NCBI RefSeq assembly: GCF_001610975.1
Contig: NZ_CP013342.1
Coordinates: 310,001 to 374,000 of the forward strand
Direction: 5' to 3'
Source: Sphingopyxis terrae subsp. terrae NBRC 15098
GTDB lineage: Bacteria > Pseudomonadota > Alphaproteobacteria > Sphingomonadales > Sphingomonadaceae
DNA length: 64,000 nucleotides
In this document: positions 53,519 through 62,352 of the stretch, piece by piece
How the letters are laid out: each line of letters begins with the position of its first letter
Position numbering within the stretch: position 1 is the first letter of the stretch
Made by a program: the position numbers and the translations under genes
Notes under the pieces: generated by a model
Database searches by the model: none
What the model was told of the DNA's origin: nothing
What the model saw: only the letters and a program-made list of their open reading frames with translations

Positions 53519-53698
53519 TCAGCCCTTGGTTGCGGCCTTCTTTTCGGCCTTCTTCATCTTTTGCGCGTGGTGCGTCGCCTTTTTCGCGGGCTTCGACGTC
53601 GCCGCCTTGGTCGGCGTCGCGTCAGCGGCGAAAGCCGAGCCGCTCACCATGGCGAGCGAAAGGACGGCGGCGGCAGCGAGTTTGCTATAGTTACGCAT
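53519..53698 (-). CDS. Small exported Ala/Lys-rich protein
   Basis: 59 aa. Signal peptide MRNYSKLAAAAVLSLAMVSG ending AFAA, then a basic, low-complexity tail (TPTKAATSKPAKKATHHAQK, MKKAEKKAATKG). ATG at 53698 with GGAGTGG upstream. Periplasmic, function unknown; polymer- or DNA-binding is only a guess. Confidence 0.65.
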   Translation of the reverse strand: MRNYSKLAAAAVLSLAMVSGSAFAADATPTKAATSKPAKKATHHAQKMKKAEKKAATKG

Positions 53699-53970
53699 GA
53701 GACTTCCACTCCTTGACAGTTCAACCACCCGCAATCGGGGGCTGTCAGGGCGGCCGATCCGTTCCAGGGACGGGGGAAACGGTTCGGATCGGCCTTGCCC
53801 GACGACCGATCAATAGACCCGGGGCCCTGCCCAGCCGATGGCGGCGGGATTACAAGTTGGTCATCTGTCGGCGCGCTCAGGTCGCGGCGAGCGACCGCTT
53901 AGCGAGTAGCGCCCGCTGCGGGCTTGCAGGCACCCTTGTCAAAAATCGCCCTCCCGCCTATCGCTCGCGC

Positions 53971-54786
53971 GTGCCTCCCCGGCCCGCGACCAGCGCGCGC
54001 CGCCACCGAAGATTGCGTCCGCTGAACCCTGTTCCAGCCACTCCCTACGTCGAACAGCTCAGCATCGGGGCGGGGCGCCGGCTGTTCGCGATCGGCCTCG
54101 CTGTCCTGATTCCGGCGCTGCTGCTCCTGCTGCTTCTCACCACGGGCCTGGGATCGCTGCCCGACAAGCAGCAGGAACGGATCACCATGGTGAGCCTGGA
54201 AGCCGCCGAAGTCGCCGAGCAAGCACCCGAGTCCGCCAGCAAGGCGCGCGAACAGCAGAAGGAGGCGCCGACGCCGCCGGTGACGAGCCCCCCCGTTCCG
54301 GCGCCACCGCCCACCCCACTGCCGCCACAAGTCCCGCAGCCCGCGACGCCCCCGCAACCACCAGCGCCGCCAGCCACCCCGCCGACGAAACGCATCGGCG
54401 TCCGCCTCAACAGCGGGCAGTCCTTTGGCCCGCCAGACAGCGGCGGGTCGGCGGCATCGCGCGACACGCCGCGCGTGGGGAGCGCTCCAAACGGCGAGCC
54501 GCTTTATGCGGCGGCATGGTATCGCGAGCCGAGCCGCGACGAACTGCGCGGCTATCTGTCCACCGCCAGTGGGCCGGGATGGGGGCTGATCGCCTGTCGC
54601 ACCGCCCCCGAGTTTCGCGTCGAGGATTGCGTCGGGCTCGACGAATATCCGCAAGGATCGCAGATCAACCGCGCGGTGCTGGCGGCGGCGTGGCAATTCC
54701 GCGTGCGGCCGCCGCGGGTCGGCGGGCGCTCGATGGTCGGGGCCTGGGTCCGGATCAGGATCGATTACGGAATCGAACGACCCTAG
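53971..54786 (+). CDS. TonB-like Pro-rich inner-membrane protein
   Basis: About 271 aa from a GTG at 53971; the frame continues upstream without a better start. One transmembrane helix (LFAIGLAVLIPALLLLLLLT) is followed by a Pro-rich linker (PPVPAPPPTPLPPQVPQPAT) and a globular C-terminal domain with two Cys (WGLIACRTAPEFRVEDC). That layout matches TonB, but the classic C-terminal motif is absent. It could energise one of the two receptors, or be a sphingomonad envelope protein. Confidence 0.6.
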   Translation: MPPRPATSARRHRRLRPLNPVPATPYVEQLSIGAGRRLFAIGLAVLIPALLLLLLLTTGLGSLPDKQQERITMVSLEAAEVAEQAPESASKAREQQKEAPTPPVTSPPVPAPPPTPLPPQVPQPATPPQPPAPPATPPTKRIGVRLNSGQSFGPPDSGGSAASRDTPRVGSAPNGEPLYAAAWYREPSRDELRGYLSTASGPGWGLIACRTAPEFRVEDCVGLDEYPQGSQINRAVLAAAWQFRVRPPRVGGRSMVGAWVRIRIDYGIERP

Positions 54787-54802
54787 GGTCTGGCCCCATA
54801 AA

Positions 54803-55636
54803 TCAGGCGAGCGGTTCGCCCGAAATGGTGATGCGGTGCATCAGGCGGCGATGGCCGTGATAATCATTCATCGCATAATGCCAGGTCGACCGGTTGTCCC
54901 AGATTGCCAGCGATCCGGGCGCCCATTGGACGCGGCAATGAAACTGCTCCTGCATCGCGACCTGATAGAGATAGGTGAGCAGCGGCACGCTCTCCTCGCG
55001 CGTCCAGCCGTCGAAATGCAGCGTGAAGGCCGGATTTACGTACAGGATCTCGCGCCCGCTTTGCGGGTGCCGGATCACCACCGCATGCACCGCGCGCGTT
55101 CGTTCCTCATGCCCCTTCAGGTCGACACCCTGATCGGTCTTCGAATAGAGGCCATCGGCGCTGTAGATATGATCGGCCGAGTGGACGGCGCGAAGCGTCC
55201 GCAACATGTCCTTCAGGCCCGGTGACAACGAATCGAAAGCCGCGCCCATCCCCGCGAACAATGTATCGCCGCCGCTGGGCGGAGTTTCGCGGGCGAGCAG
55301 GATGGAGCCCATTGCGGGGATCTGGTCATAGCTGTGATCGGTGTGCCACCCGCCGCCGATATTGGTCTGCTGGCTCTCCGACTTGCGGACCTCCGCAATT
55401 TCCGGGTGCCCGCCATTTGCAGGGAAATATTTGTTGATGTCGATCTCGCCCCAGCGGCGGGCGAAAGCGATATGCTGTTCGGGGGTGAGCGTCTGATCGC
55501 GCACGAAGAGGACGCCGTGCTCGGCGACGGCCTGCCGCAGAAGCCCGATATCCTGCTCGTCGAGATGGTTCAAATCGATCCCGGTCGCTTCGACACCGAC
55601 GTGCGGCGACAGGGGGTGCATCTGTATCGACGTCAT
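54803..55636 (-). CDS. TauD/TfdA-family 2-oxoglutarate dioxygenase
   Basis: 277 aa Fe(II)/2-oxoglutarate-dependent oxygenase. The metal ligands are His98 and Asp100 in GGWHTDHSYD and the distal His near residue 267 (LMHRITISGE). The 2OG-binding Arg is in the same region (GHRRLMHR). Such enzymes release sulfite from taurine or oxidise aryloxy-acids (TfdA). No other sulfonate gene is nearby. The ATG at 55636 has GGGAGAG 5 bases away. It is divergent from a Crp-like regulator. Confidence 0.92.
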   Translation of the reverse strand: MTSIQMHPLSPHVGVEATGIDLNHLDEQDIGLLRQAVAEHGVLFVRDQTLTPEQHIAFARRWGEIDINKYFPANGGHPEIAEVRKSESQQTNIGGGWHTDHSYDQIPAMGSILLARETPPSGGDTLFAGMGAAFDSLSPGLKDMLRTLRAVHSADHIYSADGLYSKTDQGVDLKGHEERTRAVHAVVIRHPQSGREILYVNPAFTLHFDGWTREESVPLLTYLYQVAMQEQFHCRVQWAPGSLAIWDNRSTWHYAMNDYHGHRRLMHRITISGEPLA

Positions 55637-55687
55637 GGAACTCTCCCGCATTATCCCGGCGACGATAGCGCAAACGCTGGCATTCAA

Positions 55688-56362
55688 ATGCCACCTTCGT
55701 TACAATTCTTCATGACGATCGGCGATCAGCTCCGGCAATGCAGATGGTTTTGCCGCTGCGATCCTGCGGTGCAGCAGGCGATCGCCGCCGATGGCCGGCT
55801 GGCAACGCTCGCGCGCGGGCAATGGGTCTATGGCGAGGGGGACATGGCGACCGGCATCGTCATCGTGCTCGACGGGATGCTGCGCCTCGAAGCCGCGGCG
55901 GGGGAAAAGATCGTGCTGGTCGGCATCGCCCGCGCCGGCGACGCCTTCGGTCAGTCGCGCCAGATAGGCGGCGGTCCGCGTATCGTGACCGCGATCGCCA
56001 GCCGGCCGAGCCGCGTCCTGACGATCAGCGACACGATGCTCGACCGGATCGGGCATCGCCTCCCCGCGCTCTGGAAGGCGACGAGCGAACTGGTGTACGG
56101 GCAACTCGACGCCAGCGTGCACGGGCTGGCGCAGATGCTGTCGCTGAGGCCCCGCGGACGCATCGCCGCGCGGCTCCTGACCTTCGCGCGTGACGCCGAG
56201 GTACCGCTCAGCCAATCGGATCTGGCCGAACTCTGCGGCCTGTCGCGCAAGGTCGTGAGCGCTCATCTTGCCGCGCTTGAGCAAGCGGGCGCGATCCGGC
56301 GCGGCTATCGCACCATCCGCCTGCGCGACATGGCTCAGTTAAGCCGTCTGGTCGGTGCTTAG
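55688..56362 (+). CDS. Crp/Fnr-family transcriptional regulator
   Basis: 224 aa from the ATG at 55688 (an ATG at 55712 is possible). The effector domain (LARGQWVYGEGDMATGIVIV, GIARAGDAFG) and HTH (PLSQSDLAELCGLSRKVVSA) are standard, and no Cys cluster of Fnr is seen. The 51 bases to the TauD start must hold both promoters, so it probably controls the dioxygenase and itself. The effector is not visible. Confidence 0.9.
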   Translation: MPPSLQFFMTIGDQLRQCRWFCRCDPAVQQAIAADGRLATLARGQWVYGEGDMATGIVIVLDGMLRLEAAAGEKIVLVGIARAGDAFGQSRQIGGGPRIVTAIASRPSRVLTISDTMLDRIGHRLPALWKATSELVYGQLDASVHGLAQMLSLRPRGRIAARLLTFARDAEVPLSQSDLAELCGLSRKVVSAHLAALEQAGAIRRGYRTIRLRDMAQLSRLVGA

Positions 56363-56375
56363 CAGACCCGAATCC

Positions 56376-56407
56376 CAAAAAAGAAGGGCGCGCCCGAAGA
56401 CGCGCCC
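56376..56407 (-). terminator. Rho-independent terminator of the second TonB receptor
   Basis: Minus-strand GGGCGCG, 8-base loop, CGCGCCC, then TTCTTTTTT, 23 bases after the receptor stop codon. It may also end transcripts from the convergent Crp gene. Confidence 0.75.
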
Positions 56408-56429
56408 GAGGCGGAGCGGCCGTGCCGGA

Positions 56430-59400
56430 TCAGAACCGCTTGGTGACGTTGAATCCGATGATCCGGGGGTCGAGCGTGAAGATATTCGCGCTCAGCCCGG
56501 TGTCGTCGCTGTTGGTAAAGGTGTTTGTGATCGGCGTGTCGTTGAACAGATTCTTGACATAGAGTTGCACTGCGAACTGCGATTTCGGTCGCTCGATCGT
56601 GATCGCCAAATTGGCGTTGTCCCAGGCGCGAAGCCGATCATATTCGGTGTTGTATATGCGCGCATAGCTTTTCGCCTGGCGATAATAGTCGCCGCGCAGC
56701 GTGACATTCCATTCGCCGGCAAAGACCGTGTATTGCGCGCCGATATTGAAGGTATAGCGCGGTGAATTGGGAAGTTCTTTTCCGCTGAGGTCCGCATAAA
56801 AGCCGCGCCCGCCATTCGGCGCGTCGATCAGCGGGTCATAGGTAAAGCCAAGGAACTGGTCCCAGCGCAAATTTGTCTCGACATTCGGGTTGAAGCTGCC
56901 GTAGCGCGCCGACCCCGCACAAAGCGCCGAGAGCATGAAGTCCCCGAGCCCGCCCGGCCCCGCAAAGAAGGATGAGAGGATCGCCTCGACCTTGTCCTTG
57001 GGCGCGATGCAGTTCGACGGCACACCGAGCTGTGGACGCACGACGACCCAGTCGGGATTGCCCTGCGTTCGGTTCATCACGTCGATCGACTGCTCCCCCT
57101 TGCCGATCCGCGTGCGCAGATAGCCGAAGTTGGAATCGACACGGAAGTTGCGCGAAGGCTGCCACGCCGCTTCAAGCTCGAGTCCCCAGGTCGTCGCGTC
57201 GAAATTTTCGTTGAGCGAGATGCGATCGACGATCTGAGAGACCTGATAGTCCTTGTATAGATTGAGGAATGCGGTCGCGTTGAGCATGACCTTGCCGCCG
57301 GCGAGACTGTTCTTCATCCCGATCTCGAACGCATTGACATATTCGGGCTCGAAGGTTTCGGCGAGCGGCTGGTACTGGATTACCTTCGGGTCGATGTCGA
57401 CGCGTGGCGGATTGGAGCCCCCACCCTTGTAACCACGCGAATAGGACGCATAGACCAGCGTGTCGTCGGTGAACGACGTCTGCGGCGACCAATCGACGAC
57501 AAGACGACCGGTGAAGGCATTCCATTCCTGGTTGATCGGCGGAAGGGCCGGATAGCCGCGACTTACGCGGCCGCCGCTCGAGGGGCCGCTTTCGGTTCCG
57601 AATTTGAACCCACCGAGCAAAAGCTGGCTCGGAATCGGGGTCGAACGCTTGCGGTCGTTGGTATAGCGCGCGCCGGCAGTGATCTTCACATCATCGGCGA
57701 TCTGCCAATAGGTTTCTCCGAACAGCGCCCATGAGCGCGTCTGCACGACATTCTTGCTGCGGAAATAATTATGGCCCTCGCCGTTGATCTGGTCGATCGG
57801 ATTGGGATCGACATAGACGCATTCGCGAAATTCGTTGCCTGCATCGCAATTGCGGGTGCCCGTCCCGATCTCGCCGGGCGCATCCTCGCGATTGTAGAAA
57901 TATTCGGCGAGCAGGCTGAACAGGTTGCTGAACACATAATAGTCGTCCTGCGATTTGAAGTTCAGCGCATTCGCTCCCACGCTAAAGTTGAAGGGGCCGC
58001 TGAAATCGGACTGAAGCCGGAGTTCCTGCGTCCACTGACTGTTCCGCGACTGGCTGACGTCGACGGCGAGCATCCGGTCGGATGGACCAAGCTGCGGATC
58101 GGTGTAGACGCCGCCGGGCGTCGGCCCCGGTATGTTGTTCGGTCTGCCGAGCACGTCGACGAGCCGCGGGTCCAGTGAATCAGCGAAGACCGGAGCAGAG
58201 ACGAAGCGGTTGTAATCCTGCGACGAATAATAGCGATCGCGCGCATAGGCGGTTTGCGACACCAGCTTGAGATCGCCGAGACCGGCCTCCAGATTGAGCT
58301 GGAAGACGTCGTTTTTGGCGCGAAATACAGGATCGTAGCTTGTCGAAATTTCGCGCAGATTGCGCGATTGATTGATCCCTGCGTAGGGATCGGACAAATT
58401 GTTGACGATCGGCACCGGCGCCAGGCCCAAGACGGGATCGGGCAGCAGCCCGACGTCGATCAATCCCGCTGTGTAATAAAAGGCAAAGCTGGTCGCGTTC
58501 GGTGCGCCAAAGGCAGCCTCGCTGTAGAGCGATCCCGGAAGGCACCCCTGGCTCAGCTTGCCGCGAAGATGATCGGGAACCGGGGTATCGCCGACCATTT
58601 CGGGGCCGGGATCGCGGGTGCAAAGCTGCTTGCCAGTCCGCGATCGCCGATCCTTCTCCTGGAAATGCTGCCAGACGAAATTCGCCTTCAGGTTATCGCT
58701 CGGCTCCCACTGCGCCGACAGGCGCGTCGACCACAGATCGCGGTCGTTGACGTGACGATTGGTAAAGCTGTTGTAGTCGAAGCCTTCGCGCTTCGTCATG
58801 GCCGCGGCGCCGCGGATCGCGAACCGGTCGCCCAGCGGGATGTTCAGCATCCCGTTGAGGCGCATCGTCCCAAAGCTGCCCACCTCGGCCTTCGCCAGAC
58901 CCTCGAAGCTGTATTTCGGCATTGCGGTGATAATATTGACGACGCCTCCCGTTGCGTTGCGGCCATAGAGGGTACCCTGTGGGCCGCGCAGCACCTCGAC
59001 GCGTTCAAGGTCGAAAAACTCCTGTTCGAACAATCGATTGCGGATCAGCGGCGTATTGTTGAAGCTTACCGCGACGGCCGGGTCGCTCGACGCGGATATC
59101 GCTTTGGTCCCGATCCCGCGGATCGTGAAATCATAGCCCGAAAAATTGCTCTTCGAAAAATTGACGTTGGGCACCGCGCGAACGAGTTCGGCCCCTCCTT
59201 CGACCTTCTTGTCGTCGAGTGCCCGCGGCGTGAAGGCACTGATCGCAATCGGAACGTCGATGATCTTTTCCGCACGCTTCTGGGCGGTGACGATGATTTC
59301 ATTGTCGCCGTCGGTCACCGCCGCGGCGGTCGGGGTCTCGTTTCCCACAGGCTGCACGACGAAAATATTGCCCTCACGGCGATAGCCCAGCCCGGTTCCG

Positions 59401-59675
59401 CGGAGCAGCACGCGCAACGCGGTTTCGGGATCGGACCGGTCGCTATATCCGCCGCTGCGCTTGCCGTTGACGATCATAGCGTCGGCCATGATTGTCATGC
59501 CGCTCTGTAACCCGAAATCCCGCAGCGCGCGGCCCAGCGGCTGGGCGGGAATCTTGTAGCTGGTCGCTTTGTCCTGTCCCTCGCGCGCCTGCGCCGTGCC
59601 GACCGATAGCGCGAGGCATCCGATGGCGACCCCGCTCAGAAAAATCTTGCGCAACCCACATGCCCGAAATTGCAT
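56430..59675 (-). CDS. TonB-dependent receptor with STN signalling domain
   Basis: 1081 aa. After a signal peptide (AVGTAQA-type end) the STN domain (SYKIPAQPLGRALRDFGLQS, LLRGTGLGYRREGNIFVV) transmits substrate binding to FecR. A plug with EIIVTAQKRAEKIIDVPIAI, EVLRGPQGTLYGRNATGG and a long barrel ending FNVTKRF follow. Receptors of the FecA/FpvA type with STN pair with FecI/FecR encoded upstream (here divergent at 60.0-61.5 kb). The ligand is not visible; many sphingomonad members take up plant or microbial aromatics or polysaccharides rather than siderophores. Confidence 0.94.
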   Translation of the reverse strand: MQFRACGLRKIFLSGVAIGCLALSVGTAQAREGQDKATSYKIPAQPLGRALRDFGLQSGMTIMADAMIVNGKRSGGYSDRSDPETALRVLLRGTGLGYRREGNIFVVQPVGNETPTAAAVTDGDNEIIVTAQKRAEKIIDVPIAISAFTPRALDDKKVEGGAELVRAVPNVNFSKSNFSGYDFTIRGIGTKAISASSDPAVAVSFNNTPLIRNRLFEQEFFDLERVEVLRGPQGTLYGRNATGGVVNIITAMPKYSFEGLAKAEVGSFGTMRLNGMLNIPLGDRFAIRGAAAMTKREGFDYNSFTNRHVNDRDLWSTRLSAQWEPSDNLKANFVWQHFQEKDRRSRTGKQLCTRDPGPEMVGDTPVPDHLRGKLSQGCLPGSLYSEAAFGAPNATSFAFYYTAGLIDVGLLPDPVLGLAPVPIVNNLSDPYAGINQSRNLREISTSYDPVFRAKNDVFQLNLEAGLGDLKLVSQTAYARDRYYSSQDYNRFVSAPVFADSLDPRLVDVLGRPNNIPGPTPGGVYTDPQLGPSDRMLAVDVSQSRNSQWTQELRLQSDFSGPFNFSVGANALNFKSQDDYYVFSNLFSLLAEYFYNREDAPGEIGTGTRNCDAGNEFRECVYVDPNPIDQINGEGHNYFRSKNVVQTRSWALFGETYWQIADDVKITAGARYTNDRKRSTPIPSQLLLGGFKFGTESGPSSGGRVSRGYPALPPINQEWNAFTGRLVVDWSPQTSFTDDTLVYASYSRGYKGGGSNPPRVDIDPKVIQYQPLAETFEPEYVNAFEIGMKNSLAGGKVMLNATAFLNLYKDYQVSQIVDRISLNENFDATTWGLELEAAWQPSRNFRVDSNFGYLRTRIGKGEQSIDVMNRTQGNPDWVVVRPQLGVPSNCIAPKDKVEAILSSFFAGPGGLGDFMLSALCAGSARYGSFNPNVETNLRWDQFLGFTYDPLIDAPNGGRGFYADLSGKELPNSPRYTFNIGAQYTVFAGEWNVTLRGDYYRQAKSYARIYNTEYDRLRAWDNANLAITIERPKSQFAVQLYVKNLFNDTPITNTFTNSDDTGLSANIFTLDPRIIGFNVTKRF

Positions 59676-59927
59676 GCTTCCTCTCCCTAGCCCATGTTCC
59701 GCGGGTCTTCCCGCTAGATGCGACGGAGTTCCCTCCCGTCATATGCTAGACGCCCATCCCCTTGTTTCGGGGGGATGAGTGCGTGATAATTTTCAACGAT
59801 GTTAATGTTAACAACGCACCAACGCATGATAAAATTGTACAATTATGGTTATTTGCTCCCCCCTCTCTTCGCGCGCGGGCGTCTATCTTAACGAGCCTTG
59901 CCCCGGTTTGCCGGGTGAGGAGGAAAA
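59676..59927. promoter_or_regulatory. AT-rich divergent promoter region with dyad
   Basis: The segment 59780-59860 is strikingly AT-rich for this genome and lies between the receptor and fecI genes. It contains GTTAA-TG-TTAAC (59801-59812) and the 12-mer GATGTTAATGTT (59798-59809). Promoters of both sides are expected here. Confidence 0.5.
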
Positions 59928-60017
59928 ATGGATTGGACCGATAGCTCAATGACGGCGATGAAGGCGATCAACGCGCAATGCCTTTGCGGGCGCCCCTGCC
60001 GAGCGGGCACGGTCTGA
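59928..60017 (+). CDS. 29-residue leader ORF coupled to fecI
   Basis: MDWTDSSMTAMKAINAQCLC, then GRPCRAGTV. The ATG has a perfect GAGGAGGAAAA upstream, and its TGA (60015-60017) ends one base before the ATG of the sigma factor. The sigma gene has no Shine-Dalgarno of its own, so ribosomes probably reach it by coupling. Three Cys (CLC..C) hint at a possible metal-sensing leader peptide. No homologue known. Confidence 0.6.
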   Translation: MDWTDSSMTAMKAINAQCLCGRPCRAGTV

Positions 60018-60018
60018 C

Positions 60019-60531
60019 ATGGGCGTGCCGCGCCCTGACCAGGACCTGGAGGCGTGGATGCACGCCTATGGTCCGGGATTGCGGCGCTATTTCCGGCGGC
60101 GGGTCAACGACGGGGACGTAGATGATCTGGTGCAGGACGTATTTCTGCGCCTGCAGGCGGCTCAGTTCGGAACGCCAGTGGAAAATGTCGAAGGCTATCT
60201 GTTCGCGACCGCGCGGAATGTGCTGATCAGCCGCTACCGCAAACAGGCGCGCAGCAGCGCGGTCCTCCAGGCGGCATGGGCGGACGGCGTCGAAGAGGCC
60301 GACCAGCTTTCGCCCGAACGCATTGCGATCGGCCAGGAGGAATATCGCCGCGTGGTGGCGGCGATCGTCAATTTGCCTCCACGGGCGCGACAGGCGTTCG
60401 AATTGCACCGGTTCGAACATCTGACCTATCAGGCGATTGCGCAGCGCATGGGGATCACCAAGGATTCGGTGAAGGAATTGATGCACCGCGCGCTGGTCAG
60501 GATTGCCGAAGAAATGGAGGCCGAACTGTGA
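60019..60531 (+). CDS. FecI-like ECF sigma factor
   Basis: 170 aa. Region 2 (about 15-75) has RRYFRRRVNDGDVDDLVQDV with VEGYLFATARNVLISRYRKQ; region 4 (about 115-160) has LPPRARQAFELHRFEHLTYQ and ITKDSVKELMHRALVRIAE. There is no anti-sigma overlap motif other than the adjacent FecR. It starts at 60019. The set sigma-FecR-STN receptor is a cell-surface signalling cascade that controls receptor expression. Confidence 0.93.
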   Translation: MGVPRPDQDLEAWMHAYGPGLRRYFRRRVNDGDVDDLVQDVFLRLQAAQFGTPVENVEGYLFATARNVLISRYRKQARSSAVLQAAWADGVEEADQLSPERIAIGQEEYRRVVAAIVNLPPRARQAFELHRFEHLTYQAIAQRMGITKDSVKELMHRALVRIAEEMEAEL

Positions 60532-61523
60532 GCGCCACCGACCATGGCAATCGCGCGGCCGCGCGTTCGGAAGCCGCGCATTGGCTGAACCTGCATCTTG
60601 CCGGCGACATGACGGTCGACGACGAACGCCGCTTTCACGAATGGCTCGATCATTCCGACTTGCATCGCGACGTCTATCGCCGGGTCGAACGGGCGTGGGC
60701 GCTTGCGGGCGCCGCTGCCGACGATCCCGCGTTCGCAGCGTCGCGCGCGGAGCCGGACATCGACGACAGACCGTCTTCACGCCCTATGGGCTGGTGGATG
60801 GCGATCGCGGCGTCGATCTTGCTTATGGTCGCCGCAGCTTTTTTGGCGCCGCCGCTGATGCGCGGCGAACCGGCGCAGCTTGCTCAGACATTCCGTACAG
60901 AAACCGGACAGCGCAGCACCGTCACCCTACCCGACGGGACGGTGGTAACGCTCGATTCCGAAACCGACATGCGGTTTCAGGAGCGCGGTGGCCGGCGCTT
61001 GGTCGAACTGATCGGCGGCCGGGCCTTTTTCCGGGTCGCGCACGACAAATCGCGTCCCTTCATCGTTCATGCGAACGGCAAGAGCGTTCGCGCCGTCGGC
61101 ACAGCCTTCGAAGTCAGCCTCGATGGCGGCAATGTCGTCGTGGTTCTGGCCGAGGGTAAGGTGCGCGTCGAGGAGAGCGCCTCAGGGACCGGTGATGGCG
61201 CCGATATGGTCCCCGGTCGCAAGCTGACGATCGGGACCGATCGCAATTGGACCCTGCGGCGTGTCGATGTCAGCAAGGAAACGAGCTGGACCGAAGGTCG
61301 CCTCGTCTTCATGCAGGACCCGCTGGCCGAGGCGGTTGACCAGATGAACCGCTATTCAATCCGCAAGCTGACGTTCGCAAACGGCGTGGTGCCGGATCGC
61401 CGCATTGTCGGCGTGTTCGAGGCGGGCGACGTCGACGGGTTCGTCAAGGCCATGGAACTCAACGGCATTGCGCATCGCGTGTCGACATCCGACGATAGCA
61501 TCCTGCTCGCGGCTGGCCCCTGA
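60528..61523 (+). CDS. FecR-like anti-sigma factor/signal transducer
   Basis: 331 aa from a GTG at 60528 overlapping the fecI stop (GTGA). The cytoplasmic N-terminal part has HEWLDHSDLHRDVYRRVERA, the FecR_N pattern; TM at about 88-107 (GWWMAIAASILLMVAAAFLA); the periplasmic FecR domain has GQRSTVTLPDGTVVTLDSET and GRAFFRVAHDKSRPFIVHAN, ending with a STN-contacting C-terminus. It holds the sigma factor until the receptor binds its ligand. Confidence 0.93.
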   Translation: MSATDHGNRAAARSEAAHWLNLHLAGDMTVDDERRFHEWLDHSDLHRDVYRRVERAWALAGAAADDPAFAASRAEPDIDDRPSSRPMGWWMAIAASILLMVAAAFLAPPLMRGEPAQLAQTFRTETGQRSTVTLPDGTVVTLDSETDMRFQERGGRRLVELIGGRAFFRVAHDKSRPFIVHANGKSVRAVGTAFEVSLDGGNVVVVLAEGKVRVEESASGTGDGADMVPGRKLTIGTDRNWTLRRVDVSKETSWTEGRLVFMQDPLAEAVDQMNRYSIRKLTFANGVVPDRRIVGVFEAGDVDGFVKAMELNGIAHRVSTSDDSILLAAGP

Positions 61524-61539
61524 CCCCTGGATACTGACC

Positions 61540-62175
61540 CTAGTCCTCGGCCAGCCCCAGAAAGCCGGGAGACAGGAACAGCGGCAGAAAGCGGGTGACG
61601 AGATCGCGCATCGCATCATCCTTCTGGCCCAGCATATCGCGTAGATAGGGGCCGATCACCGCATCGCCGAACGCGCTGACAGCTACCATCAGCACTGCGG
61701 CGCGGACGCGCTCGCGCGCGGCGGCATCCTTCGACTGACCGAGGATCGCGGTGACGAGCGAACCGACCGCTTCGCGGATCGGCTCGAGGCGGCCGACATC
61801 GCCCGACAGAACGATCCACGCCGCGAGCGGCCCGGCGCCGCCCTTGTCAAAGGCATCGAAAACATTATCGGTAATCGTGCGCGGCGCCGCATCGTCGGTT
61901 TCCAGCAGGTCGACGACATTATCCAGCGCGCCCGTCAGATCCTGGATCATCGATCCCATCAGCGCCGATTGCAGACCCGCCGCTGAACCGAAATGATGCA
62001 GCACATTGGCGTGCGACATGCCGATTGCTTCGCCGACGTTGGCAAGCGTCACGGCACCCGGACCGCCGTCGAGCAGCAGACGACGCGCCGCGGCCAGCCC
62101 TTCTTCGCGCACCTCCGCGCCCGATCGCTTGCGGCGTTTCGGGGCGGGCCGCGCCATCTTGTACATTCGCGCCAT
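61540..62175 (-). CDS. TetR-family transcriptional regulator
   Basis: 211 aa. HTH residues VTLANVGEAIGMSHANVLHH with the preceding basic KRRKRSGAEVREEG arm; the C-terminal helices form the ligand pocket. The ATG at 62175 has GGAGGAAAG in front. It is divergent from the metal-dependent hydrolase gene and convergent with fecR (16 bases). Probable repressor of the divergent gene. Confidence 0.9.
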   Translation of the reverse strand: MARMYKMARPAPKRRKRSGAEVREEGLAAARRLLLDGGPGAVTLANVGEAIGMSHANVLHHFGSAAGLQSALMGSMIQDLTGALDNVVDLLETDDAAPRTITDNVFDAFDKGGAGPLAAWIVLSGDVGRLEPIREAVGSLVTAILGQSKDAAARERVRAAVLMVAVSAFGDAVIGPYLRDMLGQKDDAMRDLVTRFLPLFLSPGFLGLAED

Positions 62176-62313
62176 CGCTCTTTCCTCCACCTGCGGTCCA
62201 CATGGCCTTAGACCAATGTACGCAAGCGAAACAGCCTTCCGATCGGCTTCCGAAAAAGCCGTTCTGAAACAGGATAGTAGCATCTCTTGCGAATGGCGAA
62301 TATTTGCATTATA

Positions 62314-62331
62314 AACATTGATGTTAATGTT
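62314..62331. promoter_or_regulatory. Candidate TetR operator
   Basis: AACATT-GATGTT-AATGTT: a 6-bp inverted repeat around a 6-base spacer in the AT-rich divergent promoter (62176-62352). The GATGTTAATGTT part recurs exactly at 59798-59809. Confidence 0.5.
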
Positions 62332-62352
62332 GATGATTCGCAGGAGCTGTTC

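Noticed and set aside
53713-53970. Upstream extension of the TonB-like gene
   Set aside because: No ribosome binding site or hydrophobic signal; the GTG at 53971 puts the transmembrane helix near the N-terminus as in TonB.
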